Source of the DNA: Lepus europaeus
Taxonomy: Eukaryota > Chordata > Mammalia > Lagomorpha > Leporidae
Length of the DNA: 64,000 nucleotides
Assembly: GCF_033115175.1 (NCBI RefSeq)
Contig: NC_084836.1
Location: 77,280,253-77,344,252 of the forward strand
Direction: 5' to 3'
This document shows, piece by piece, positions 48,241 through 57,828 of the stretch. Positions within the stretch are counted from its first letter, which is position 1, and every line of letters starts with the position of its first letter. The notes beneath the pieces are model-generated. The model saw nothing but the letters and a program-made list of their open reading frames with translations, searched no databases and had not been told where the DNA came from. The translations under genes and the position numbers were made by a program.

Positions 48241-49035
48241 CATACATGGAAGGATTGTTTGCTCACCAAGCTCACAGCCTTAATAATGGAAGAGGAGACA
48301 GAATTACTCTAAACCCAAACTTTACAAAGTTGAAAATTGGTTCTGAGTGTTGCTTCTAGGAATAGTAGCCAAAAAAATTCCTCAGCCAGTCTTATTTCCT
48401 GCTCCTTTTATCTGTTTCTCACTCATTCTAGAGATGTTTCCTGCTGGAACTCTTCCTCTTGGATTAGTAGCTTTGGTTAACCAGACATTTTACTGGCTAT
48501 AAAACATGGATATTCAAGGGACATGAGAGTAAGCAAGTAAGTGAGGATTTGTCTTGCGGGAGGCCAAAAATTCTGTAGAATCAAAGTGCAAATTAAAATT
48601 TGAAACACACTACACTTTGCACTAGTAAGACAGGAGAGTTTAAGTTCAAATTCTGTCACATCCACTGGCTGTCTTTAAGAAATATTCCCATCTTCATTCT
48701 ATTTCCTCTGCCCATGCTTTCCTTTAGACCCATGTTTGATAAGCGTTATTTGGTTACACTGCCTTACTGATAAGGGCAGTGGGAGATAACACCTGTTGTC
48801 AATCTCCAATAGATTTGATTTTGAGCAAAGACTTAACCTTATGAAGAATATCTGAAAAAGTTTGGCAGAAATCCACATTCAGACTGGGACAAGAATACAT
48901 CAGTTCCTTCCTCTCGTGTTTATGAATTCATTTTTCCCTTGACCAGCTGCACAGTATCTCTTCTGTAGTCCCATTCTCAACCTTAGGGGAATAACTCAGT
49001 GTGGGATCACCTGTTACCCTTCTTACAAAACAATC
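48241..49035. other. Unassigned AT-rich DNA, possibly L1-derived
   Basis: No feature named with confidence. Confidence 0.35.
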
Positions 49036-49178
49036 ATAGAGAGGCCCTGGGATACGACGTAGTGGGTAAAGCCACAGTCTGCAACGCTGGCATCCCATAT
49101 GGGCACTTGTTGGTATCCCAGCTGCTCTGCTTCTGATCCAGCTCCCTGCCAATGTCCTGGGAAAAGCAGCAGAATATG
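49036..49178 (+). mobile_element. C-repeat SINE, 3' truncated
   Basis: Head and middle of a forward copy; stops abruptly at the start of the dispersed repeat at 49,195. Confidence 0.8.
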
Positions 49179-49194
49179 ACATATGTCAGTGCAG

Positions 49195-49425
49195 CTACCT
49201 TCTTGATGACAGGTCTTCCAGCTCACAAATATGTTCAGTTTTATCCTACATGCCTGCCTGTAACATTCTCCCTCAGAGACTCCATTCCCTTAATCCTAAG
49301 GGATGTTGAAGGGCGTAGAATCATCACATCTTCTATAGCTGCTTCCTGCTTATGAGGGGTGTAGTGCAGGCCCTGCCTGTCCTGGGTCTGGAAGTCTCTG
49401 TCTTGCTCATCTAATCTGTTTTGTG
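49195..49425 (+). repeat. Dispersed repeat, copy 1 (possible LTR)
   Basis: About 200 bp that recurs in the same orientation at 58,785-58,985: ATCCTACATGCCTGCCT, GACTCCATTCCCTTAATCC, GAAGGGCGTAGAATCATCAC and GTGTAGTGCAGGCCCTGCCT are shared. Its sequence type suggests a long-terminal repeat, but I cannot name the family. Confidence 0.75.
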
Positions 49426-50814
49426 AGCTGGAGCAGTCTTGGTCACCACCAATGTCTGTGTTCCCTGCATGGTCAGTTATTCCCAGAAGTCGAGTTCTGA
49501 AAGTTTAAGTTTGTTAATTAGCATAAGAAAAATCAGAATAAAACCAACTGTAAGTGGACTGCGTCTTAAGATGAAAAAGGTGGTGATTGGCTACCCTCAA
49601 TTAGATATGGGTCCATTTAGCTTGAGCATAGAGAAATATAATAGAAGAACCCATTAGGAGTTTTATTGTCAATAACAGTTCCAAGAAAGAATCAAAAGAG
49701 GCAGGTACAATATATTTGCCTTAAGGTGCAGCAGGCTTGATTTGAGGAAAGCAAAGGATTTACTACTCCTTTTTGTTTGGAAGAGAAACTTAAGGTCTCT
49801 GGTAGGCTTACAGGAATAGTAAGGGTATCTTTTGAGTTCACCTGTGAAGATGTAAGAGCGAGAAGTTTAATCCTAATTTCACTGAGGTAGTCACGCTCAG
49901 TAGCACCTGGAAAATCCCTGCCATTTAAGATGTAACTGATCTGAAGAGGATCTTTCTAAGAATGGCTTACTCAGGAATTTCTCATGTTGGAGTTTTGTCA
50001 AAAGCTCTTTAGTTCCTTGGAACACATTTTGTAGCTCCCCTGTCCAGTAGAGTGTGTCTGTGTCAGGGCCTTTCAGAGTACATACAAAGGCTTAGAATCC
50101 AAATCCCGGAATCCTGTCATCAGTAATTCCCAATGCTGAAGCATCTGTTAAAAGCTCCCATATTCTTTGGAACAACTTTTGTAGCTACCCTGTCCATCAC
50201 AGTGTCTACATCAGGGCTTTTTAAAGCATACACAAAAACCTGGAATCCAAATCCAACAGAATTGTGCCGTTGCCAGAAACATCCTTAGCTGCCTTTTTAG
50301 TCTGTGAAAACCATTTATATAAAATAGCTTCCCTTCCTCTGACGGAGAGAGCACACCTTTCTGGAGTTAGCATACTTCCCAGGTAACCTAACTCTAGTTT
50401 AGAAACCTGAGCTCTGGGATGTCCTTTATCCACACTATCCCAGATTCTGGGTTTAGTGGGATGCAGAAGAAATTTTCCCTTAGGCAAAGGTTTAGCCCAT
50501 AATAAGATGCATTGAAACAACTGTCTCATTAGTAGTCCTGAGGCCTTTAACCATTCTGTACTCTGTATTTGAACTTATGTTAAAACGTACTACATGGGAA
50601 TATCACAGAGTAACATGGGTCCAAAAGTTCACATTTGAGGCACTTAGTAAACCTTAAAGAAACACCTAAGAATACAGGCCCTGGAGTCTGACACTTAGAC
50701 ATCACTAGAACTTATGGCATGTAAGAATATAACATGTTAGAACAAGGTAAATCTGTGGGATCAAGTTTTACCATGGATGCTAATACTGTAGCTCTTTGAA
50801 AACAGATGTCCTGC
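49426..50814. other. Unassigned repeat-like region with an internal ~145-bp duplication
   Basis: Segments at about 50,005-50,130 and 50,152-50,270 are similar (TTGGAACA..TTTTGTAGCT.CCCTGTCCA; AGTGT....TCAGGGC.TTT). The minus strand contains a 102-codon open frame (50,221-50,529). It may be the interior of an old retroelement in minus orientation; not identified. Confidence 0.4.
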
Positions 50815-51420
50815 ATGGGAAGTTAGTACACAGTGACTCCGGTTGTTAATTTAACAATTAACACTCTTACGTAAGATGTCAGTGATAACCCGAGGCCCTT
50901 GACATGAGATGCCTAGGCTATGGAAGCCTTTTGAGTCAACAAACTCCATCAGTATTCAGACAAGACCATAAGCAAAGTGGAAGTTCTCTCCTCCCTTCAG
51001 AGAAAAGTACATCCTTCTTTGATGACCTCTTCTTTCCACTGGGGTCTCACCCAGGGAGGCCCTCCAGGTAAGGACAATTTTCGCATGGGTATTCTGGCTT
51101 TCCATGCCTGAAATGCTCTTGTGGGCTTTTCAGCCAGACCAGAAGGCCTTTGGGGCTGACTCTGAGGTCACTGAGCATTACTTGAAGCAATTGCCATTCT
51201 ATTAATCTGCTGTATGGACTGCTTCCCATGTTGGAGCATTCGCTCCTCTAATCCTCCTTATTATTAGCAGTAAACACTTAATCCTATTGATATGATCACT
51301 TTCATAATCAATCCCATTCAAATGACCACTTGAAAACTTAATCCTTTCCATATGATCACTTTAACACTTAAGACATTACTTTTACCATGTACCCAAGGAG
51401 ATTTAGGATCCCATGGCAAT
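50815..51420 (-). mobile_element. L1 3' UTR fragment, minus orientation
   Basis: CACAGTGACTCCGGTTGTTAA ... GGCTATGGAAGCCTTTTGAG, matching the middle of the other L1 3' ends. Confidence 0.7.
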
Positions 51421-52260
51421 ATTTTTTTTTATTTAATGAATGCATTTTTACAGAGATACAACTTTAGGAATATAGTGGTTCTTTCCCCCAATCCACCCAC
51501 CCTGCCCCCATCCCACCTCCCATTCCCTCTCCCATCTCCTTCTTCATTATGGATCATTTTTAGTATGACTTTATATACAGAGGACCACCTCTATGTTAGT
51601 CATAGATTTCAACAATTTGCTCCCACTCCCTCACACAACATGTAGAGTTCAGTTTGGGGAGAGAATTTGCAGTAGATTCTCATATTATAGTTCAATAGGG
51701 ACAGAGGTCCTACTTGGGCAGCAAGTGCACAGTGACTATTGTTGTTCCTTTAACAATTGACACTCTTTTTATCTTATGACATCAGTGATCACCCCAGGCT
51801 CTTCTCATGGGCTCTTTTGTGATCATAGACTCTGTCGGTATTTGGACACAGCTATAAGCAAACTGTTTGTTCTCTTCTCCCTTCAGAGAAAGGTGTCTCC
51901 TTCTTTGATGACCCTTTCTTTCCTCTGAGGTATCACAGAGACCCTCTGTGGAGGATTATTTTTTGTCACAGAGTCTTGTCTTTCCATGCCTGAAATGCTC
52001 TCGCAGGCCTTGCACCCTGACCAGGAAGCCTTATGGGTTGATTCTGAGATCAGAGTGTTATTTACTGTGAAAGTCATTCTAGGAGTCTGCCGTGGGTCTG
52101 CTTCCCATGTTGCTCCTTCCTTCCTTTTAATTCTATTATTTTTACCCAGTACTTGATGTTATTTATATCATGCCATGGCAAATTTTTAAACTGTACCCTT
52201 AGAAGTATGTCCATAGGAATGTATGCTGAGCTACACAGCTTGACAGTTTCTTTGTAAGAC
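51421..52260 (-). mobile_element. L1 3' end, minus orientation
   Basis: Starts with a T-rich tail (ATTTTTTTTTATTTAATGAATG) and the C-rich 3' UTR tract; apparently inserted into the preceding L1 piece. Confidence 0.75.
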
Positions 52261-52319
52261 CTGAGAAATAAAAACAGTCACAGCTCTAATGAGCTTAATT
52301 ATCCTTAAGCATTTGACAT

Positions 52320-53059
52320 GGATACAGTGCATTAGTTACAATTCCTATGATCAGCTGCTGTGGCACTATCATAGCCCAGGCAGAAGCCACTGAGCATGCG
52401 CTGCCACCACCACTGCTCCCAGAACCTACCAGGCTGGTTGGCGGGCTGCCTGCCAGCTGCATGCTGAACTCCACAGCCCCACTTGGCCCGGTCTGGTTCA
52501 TCTGCCCTGGCCTCAGAGCCAATGCCTCCACCGTTGAGAGCAAGGTGCCCCTCCCCCATGGAGTTCATCAGTGGGAGGAAAGCCAGTGCAGGTTCCAGGC
52601 AGGCCAGCACCTGCACTCTGCGGGGTGAGCGCACTGGAGCCCCACATTCACCTTCCCCCACCCGTGGCTGGGCATGGAAGGAGAGCACTAATCCAGATGG
52701 AGAAGGGGAGGAGTGCAGGAAGAGAAAGCCAGTTAGAAACTTGGGAAGCCAGTTTTTATCATGCTGCCAGATTTTTTTCCCTTTTTAATAAATTTTGGGG
52801 GATTCCCTCTGTTATTAAAAGTCACTCCATTATTAAAAGTCCCTCTGTTGTTACAGGTCCCATCTAGGGTGCCAATATATTACTGATTTGCTTACTAATA
52901 ATCCAAAATGTTAACAAGCCATCAGGGTTCTTGCCACATATTCAGAGAAGAATTCTGAATGCTGGCACAAATAAACCAGGCAACATGATCAGTTTTAAGT
53001 TTTTTTTTAAGTGAGAGAAATGCACAGAAAAGTGAGGGCATTAATCTAATATAATGGAG
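52320..53059. other. Unassigned GC-rich block and left flank of the ERV
   Basis: 52,340-52,700 is GC-rich with three overlapping frames and no domain; possibly retroelement-derived. 52,900-53,059 is the left part of the repeat into which the ERV inserted. Confidence 0.4.
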
Positions 53060-53063
53060 AAGG
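53060..53063. repeat. ERV target-site duplication, left copy (AAGG)
   Basis: Four bases immediately before the 5' LTR that recur immediately after the 3' LTR at 58,439-58,442. A 4-bp duplication is the gammaretroviral integrase signature. Confidence 0.85.
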
Positions 53064-53254
53064 TGAAGGACCCTTATGGGGGAGAGGGACAAGAAACTAG
53101 GCCTGGGCAGATATCAGGGGCTTCTTAAGAGGTTAGATGTTCCCCAGAGTCCAGCGGGCAGGACGTTCTCTGGGAAGGAAAAGTTAATCCCCTTCAGAGA
53201 ACCTCTAGGCATGCCCAGAGCAGAGCTGCCACTCCCCTTCGGAGAGTCTCTAGG

Positions 53255-53371
53255 CACTCTCCCTCAGCACGTTCCCTCAGCACGCTCCCTCAGCACGTTC
53301 CCTCAGCACGCTCCCTCAGCACTCTCCCTCAGCACTCTCCCTCAGCACGTTCCCTCAGCACTCTCCCTCAG
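53255..53371 (+). repeat. Nine 13-bp tandem repeats in ERV U3 (5' LTR)
   Basis: Units of CAC(T/G)(C/T)TCCCTCAG with alternating third to fifth bases, nine complete copies. They lie in U3 upstream of the TATA-like box, where gammaretroviruses carry enhancer repeats. The copy at 58,020-58,136 has the same number and order of units. Confidence 0.9.
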
Positions 53372-53501
53372 CATTCTCCGGTATGCTAATTGTCCCTCCG
53401 AACCAGCCAATCCCGTGCCACCTCTGCATTCCATATGCTAATGGTCCCTCTGAACTGACCAATCCTACGCATGCGCATTAGGAATATGCTAATTCGTTGC
53501 C

Positions 53502-53508
53502 TATATAA
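53502..53508 (+). promoter_or_regulatory. TATA-like box of the 5' LTR
   Basis: TATATAA, downstream of CCAAT motifs and about 70 bp before the AATAAA. Transcription would be expected to start near 53,530, marking the U3/R boundary (inference). Confidence 0.7.
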
Positions 53509-53574
53509 CCTGTGTGAAACTGCCGCTCAGGGCTCCTCACCACCTGAGGTGGGGGCCCGTTTGCGCAAACGTTC

Positions 53575-53580
53575 AATAAA
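53575..53580 (+). promoter_or_regulatory. Polyadenylation signal of the 5' LTR
   Basis: AATAAA within the presumed R region, repeated at 58,340-58,345 in the 3' LTR where it would be the functional one. Confidence 0.75.
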
Positions 53581-53676
53581 AACCTCGTGCTTTTTGCATC
53601 AACTGGTCTGGAGTCTGGATCTTTGGGCGTCCTCCCGAGCAAGTGGGCATCTCTGCAACTGAGAGGTCCAACATTT

Positions 53677-53694
53677 TGGTGGCCCGTACGGGGA
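53677..53694 (+). promoter_or_regulatory. ERV primer-binding site, tRNA-Ile(AAT)
   Basis: Three bases after the 5' LTR. TGGTGGCCCGTACGGGGA is the exact complement of the last 18 nt of tRNA-Ile(AAT), including CCA. Class I elements more often use Pro, Glu, His, Arg or Phe primers. Confidence 0.85.
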
Positions 53695-54107
53695 TTTTAG
53701 GTCGCCCTCAGACCCATTCCCTGTGAACCAGTTGGAGGTACGATTAAGTGTTTTCTGTTTGTTGTTCTTCGTCTTGAGTGTTCTGACTGGCCAGTACCTG
53801 ACTCTGTGAGACCAGTGGGGGAGGCAGGCGTGCCCAGCAACCCCTGGTCCGTTCCCCGGAGGACGCTCCGGTTTGTGAGACCAGAAGGGGAAACCCTCGG
53901 TCCATTCCCCCGGAAGACGCTCCCGGGGTGGTCTGGAGGTGGGTCGGAGACCAAGTCTCCCTCCTTCCCGGGGAGGGCTGGTAAGGCAGTCGCTCCCAAA
54001 AATAGCGCAATAGCGTTCGATTTGTCCTAGCCATGTGGTTTGTCTTGCTTACTGTATGTGTCTGTGCATTGGCTGTTCTTTTTGTTTGGGCTGAAATCTT
54101 TGCACCC
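53695..54107 (+). other. ERV leader (presumed packaging region and splice donor)
   Basis: About 410 bp of GC-rich sequence between the primer site and the gag ATG. GTAAGG at 53,981 is a candidate subgenomic splice donor. An ATG at 54,033 opens in frame with gag and would add 25 residues, strongly hydrophobic. This recalls the N-terminally extended glycosylated Gag of gammaretroviruses, although there the initiation is at CUG. The packaging role is inferred from position only. Confidence 0.55.
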
Positions 54108-55550
54108 ATGGGTCAACAAATAACCACCCCTTTAAGTCTCACTCTAGATCACTGGAAGGACGTTCAAGAACGCGCGCGCCACCTCTCAGTGGAGGTTAAA
54201 AGGAAACGATGGACAAAATTCTGTTCCTCAGAGTGGCCGGCCTTCGAGGTCGGCTGGCCAAGGAATGGCACTTTTAACCTCGATATTATTTTACAGATTA
54301 AGGCGCGAGTCTTTCAGCCAGGATCCAATGGACACCCTGATCAGGTGCCCTACATTACCACGTGGGAGGATCTTTCACGTAACCCCCCTCCCTGGATAAA
54401 ACCCTTCTCCTTCCCGACGGAGCCCATACGGACCCCGTTACCCCTTCCTCGGCCATCCCCAACTCCTTTAATACCTTCCTCCCCGATACCCCCTCCTCCT
54501 ATCCCGGTTGTGCCAACCTCCTCCCTATACCCTCTGAAGGAGATTCGAGATCCAAAACCTGACAAGCCACCGGTTCTTCCGGCTGATCAGGACTTTCTGC
54601 TCTTTGACTCTCCCCCACCCTATCTTCCCGGCCAGCCTGCTCCCCCGCAGGAACCCCCACAACAACCAGAGCGGGATGTGCAACCTTCTGCACCATTCCC
54701 TGATTCCACGAGGGCAGGGGAAGAAGTCTCAGCGCCTTCCCCGCCCTCCAGCCGCCTGCGCCTCCGTCGGGGGCAGGCAGGGGGCTCGGGAAGCGTCTGG
54801 ACTTCACAGGCCTTTCCTCTTCGCTCGGTGGCTGGCCAGATGCAGTACTGGCCATTTTCTGCTTCCGATCTTTACAATTGGAAAACCCATAACCCCTCTT
54901 TCTCTCAGGACCCCCAGGCTCTGACTGGGCTGATCGAGTCAATTTTATTGACTCATCAGCCCACCTGGGATGATTGTCAGCAGCTTCTGCAGACCCTCCT
55001 CACTACTGAGGAAAAGCAGCGTGTCTACCTTGAGGCACGGAAAAACGTCCCTGGAGCAGATGGCCGACCGACCCTACTGCCAAACGAAATCGAGGAGGCG
55101 TTTCCCTTAACCCGTCCTGATTGGGACTACACCACCGTTGCTGGTAGGGAGCGACTTCGTCTTTACCGCCAGATTCTCCTTGCGGGTCTCAGAGGGGCTG
55201 GAAAGCGCCCCACCAATTTGGCCAAGGTACGTGCAGTAGTACAGGGGGCTGAGGAAACGCCGGCAGGCTTCCTAGAAAGATTAATGGAAGCCTACCGTAT
55301 GTACACCCCGTTTGACCCCCTGGCAGAGGACCGGCAGGGAGATGTAATCATGTCCTTTATAGGACAGTCAGCGTCGGACATCCGCAGTAAATTGCAGCGG
55401 CTAGAGGGGCTTCAGGGGTATACTATACAAGATTTAATGAAGGAGGCAGAAAAGATTTACAACAAAAGGGAGACCCGAGAGGAGAAGGAGGAAAGGATCT
55501 GCAAGGAGCAGGAGGAAAGGGAAGACAAAAGAGACAAAAGACGTAATTGA
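54108..55550 (+). pseudogene. gag: ERV gag (matrix-p12-capsid), cut by an in-frame TGA before nucleocapsid
   Basis: Gag builds the virion shell and targets the membrane. From ATG at 54,108 the 480-residue frame starts MGQ, a gammaretroviral N-myristoylation start. Matrix covers roughly residues 1-110. A long proline-rich p12-like region (about 110-235) contains a PPPY late-domain motif at 169-172. Capsid begins near 237 and contains a major-homology-like segment at about 379-392 (QG...E...F..RL). A highly charged coiled helix lies at 455-480. The frame meets TGA at 55,548; nucleocapsid continues in the same frame behind it. Apart from this stop, no other break is visible, consistent with a young insertion. 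Confidence 0.9.
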
Positions 55551-55766
55551 GAGCTTAGTAGAATTTTGGCCACCGTAGTGCAGGATACAGAAAGGAGTAG
55601 ACCAGGACAGAATAGGGACTTGGGAGACAAACGAAAGCCTCGGGTGGAAAGAGATCAATGTGCCTATTGTAAAGAAAGAGGACACTGGGTCAAAGACTGC
55701 CCGAAGAAAACACAGGGACCAAAGAAGAGACCAGTTCCAATCCTGTCCCTGGAAGAAGACGACTAG
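55551..55766 (+). pseudogene. gag: ERV gag, nucleocapsid portion, behind the TGA
   Basis: Same frame as the upstream gag. It contains one CCHC zinc knuckle (C-X2-C-X4-H-X4-C) at 55,659-55,700, flanked by basic residues, as in gammaretroviral nucleocapsid, which binds genomic RNA. It ends at TAG (55,764-55,766), with pro-pol following directly in the same frame. Confidence 0.9.
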
Positions 55767-55800
55767 GTGAGTCAGGGCCAGGACCCCCCCCCCGAGCCCA
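55764..55800 (+). promoter_or_regulatory. Gag-Pol UAG readthrough site
   Basis: TAG followed by G, a short purine-rich stretch, a run of C and GAGCC, with pro in the same frame. Gammaretroviruses express Gag-Pol by suppressing exactly such a UAG with a downstream pseudoknot. Pseudoknot pairing was not computed. Confidence 0.7.
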
Positions 55801-56840
55801 GGATAACCCTTGAAGTGGGGGGCAGACCGGTAACCTTCCTGATTGACACGGGAGCCCAGCACTCGGTACTGACTTCAGAAAAAGGGCCTTTAAGCTCCAA
55901 GACTTCCTGGGTTCAGGGGGCAACTGGAGGGAAGTTATATCGCTGGACAACCAATCGAGAGGTCCAGTTAAGTACAGGACTTGTGACACACTCGTTCTTA
56001 CTAGTGCCAGACTGCCCCTACCCCCTCCTGGGCAGGGACCTACTCTCGAAGGTAGGAGCCCAAATTCACTTCCATGAGAAAGGAGCTACCATCACAGACT
56101 CAGGAGGGCGGCCCCTCCAGGTATTAACACTACGCTTGGAGGACGAACACCGATTATTCGAGAGGCCCTCGTCCACCATGGCTCCCCTGGACCCCAAGTG
56201 GCTCACAGATTTTCCTCAGGCCTGGGCAGAGACTGCGGGAATAGGGCTGGCCGTCAACCGGCCTCCCTTGATCATAGATCTGAAGCCCACGGCCATTCCC
56301 GTGTCAGTTCGTCAATATCCGATGGGCAAGGAAGCTAAGGAAGGTATCCGGCCACATATCCAGAGACTGTTACACCTAGGCATTTTAAAACCTTGTCGTT
56401 CACCTTGGAACACCCCCCTACTACCAGTAAAGAAGCCTGGTACGGGTGACTACCGCCCGGTACAGGACTTGCGGGAGGTTAACAGGAGAACGGAGGATAT
56501 GCATCCCACAGTGCCCAACCCCTACAATCTGCTAAGTACCTTGCCTCCGACCCACGTATGGTACACTGTGTTAGATCTAAAAGATGCATTCTTTTGTTTA
56601 AGACTGAGCCCTCAGAGCCAATCCATCTTTGCTTTTGAGTGGAAAGACCCAGAGACCGGGTTTTCAGGACAACTCACCTGGACAAGGTTGCCCCAAGGAT
56701 TTAAAAACTCGCCTACCTTGTTTGACGAAGCTCTGCACCTAGATTTGGCCAACTTCCGAGTCAACCATCCGGACCTGGTCCTCCTGCAATATGTGGACGA
56801 CCTCCTCCTTGCCGCCGAAACTGAGCAGGACTGCCTAAAA
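55767..56840 (+). pseudogene. pol: ERV pro-pol: protease and N-terminal part of reverse transcriptase
   Basis: In frame with gag. Protease starts about residue 12 with the catalytic DTG at 55,845-55,853 and a later hydrophobic LLGRDLL segment, as in retroviral aspartic proteases. RT fingers and palm follow: [30 protein letters not shown] and the catalytic YVDD at 56,790-56,801. The frame then passes directly into integrase sequence at about 56,838-56,841. The rest of RT (thumb, connection), RNase H and the integrase zinc domain are missing. The product could not be a working polymerase. Confidence 0.9.
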
Positions 56841-57646
56841 GTTTTTGTAGACACCTTCTCCGGATGGACTGAGGCATTCCCCACAAAACGGGAAACCACC
56901 GGGTGGTTGTCAAGAAGATCATAGAGGAGATCTTCCCCCGGTTCGGCTTGCCTAAGGTAATCGGGTCCGACAACGGCCCAGCGTTTGTCTCCCAGGTAAG
57001 TCAGTTGGTGGCCAAAGCATTAGGCATAAATTGGAAATTGCACTGTGCCTATAGACCCCAAAGTTCAGGACAGGTAGAAAGAATGAACAGAACAATTAAA
57101 GAGACCTTGACCAAATTAGCGTTGGAGACTGGTGTTAAAGACTGGGTCCAACTCCTCCCTATGGTGTTGTTCCGGGTCCGAAACACGCCCTCTCATTGCG
57201 GGCTGACACCATACGAAATCCTTTATGGAGGGCCCCCACCAGTAGCAGGCTTGCTTGACCTTGCCAGTGACTCCGTTGCCGATGCCCCTAAATTACAGGC
57301 CCGGTTGAGAGCGCTCCAGATCATCCAGAACCAGGTCTGGAAACCTCTTGCAGCAGCCTACCAACCCGAGACGACAACCATCCCACATCCTTTCCAAATC
57401 GGTGATGCTGTGTATGTCCGAAGGCACCAATCTAAGACTCTAGAGCCCCGGTGGAAAGGCCCCTTCACTGTGCTGTTGACAACTCCCACCGCTCTCAAGG
57501 TCGACGGAATCGCTGCTTGGGTCCACGCCTCACACGTGAAGCGAGCACCACCTCCCCAGGGCCCCGAGGATCCGGATAGACCAGCCAAATGGAAGCTCCA
57601 GCGCACTCAGAACCCACTCAAGCTAAGACTTTCAAAAACTGTTTAA
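56841..57646 (+). pseudogene. pol: ERV integrase, N-terminally deleted and frameshifted
   Basis: Integrase joins viral DNA to the host genome using a DDE core. The remnant starts inside the core (VDTFSGW, about 56,844), so the HHCC zinc domain and first catalytic Asp are lost. The RT-linked frame runs to a stop at 56,922-56,924, but integrase homology moves to another frame near 56,895-56,903 and continues to TAA at 57,644. The second catalytic Asp (GSDNGP, codon at 56,969) and the Glu (SGQVERMN) remain with the typical D-35-E spacing. A C-terminal SH3-like region (PRWKGPF... [10 protein letters not shown]) closes the frame. Confidence 0.9.
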
Positions 57647-57759
57647 TATTTATGATGTTCCTGGCCTTTCCCCATTGTTTTTCCAATCCCCATGCTCCAC
57701 AATTGTTAACGTGGGACCCAACCCAGTCCAGCAAGAACAGAGTTCCCTCCCTCCAGTGA
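57589..57759 (+). pseudogene. env: ERV env stub (N-terminal fragment)
   Basis: ATG at 57,589 overlaps the end of integrase in another frame, as gammaretroviral env does. It encodes 56 residues with a hydrophobic signal-peptide-like run (LIFMMFLAF) followed by a short ectodomain start, then TGA at 57,757. Only about 50 bp separate this from the polypurine tract, so the surface subunit body and the whole transmembrane subunit are deleted. No receptor-binding or fusion domain remains. Confidence 0.75.
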
Positions 57760-57810
57760 GGCAGGCTCTCCCCAGGCCGGTCCAATAGATTTTAGGATTA
57801 AAATCTTTGC

Positions 57811-57828
57811 AAAAAGAAAAGGAGGGAA
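57811..57828 (+). promoter_or_regulatory. ERV polypurine tract
   Basis: Uninterrupted purines (AAAAAGAAAAGGAGGGAA) directly abutting the 3' LTR; primes plus-strand DNA synthesis in retroviruses. Confidence 0.9.

Larger units (their letters stand above)
53064..53673 (+). repeat. 5' LTR of the class I ERV
   Basis: 610 bp, TGAAGGACC...GGTCCAACA. U3 carries nine 13-bp tandem repeats (53,255-53,371), several ATGCTAAT octamer-like boxes and two CCAAT motifs. It differs from the 3' LTR only at 53,185 (t/c), 53,199 (g/t) and 53,481 (g/a). Confidence 0.95.

Noticed and set aside
52332-52867. Overlapping frames in the GC-rich block left of the ERV
   Set aside because: Three frames are open over the same DNA, expected from base composition; no gag, pol or env motif found.
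53255-53371. CRISPR-like regular repeats
   Set aside because: 13-bp units without spacers inside a eukaryotic LTR; simple tandem enhancer-type repeat.
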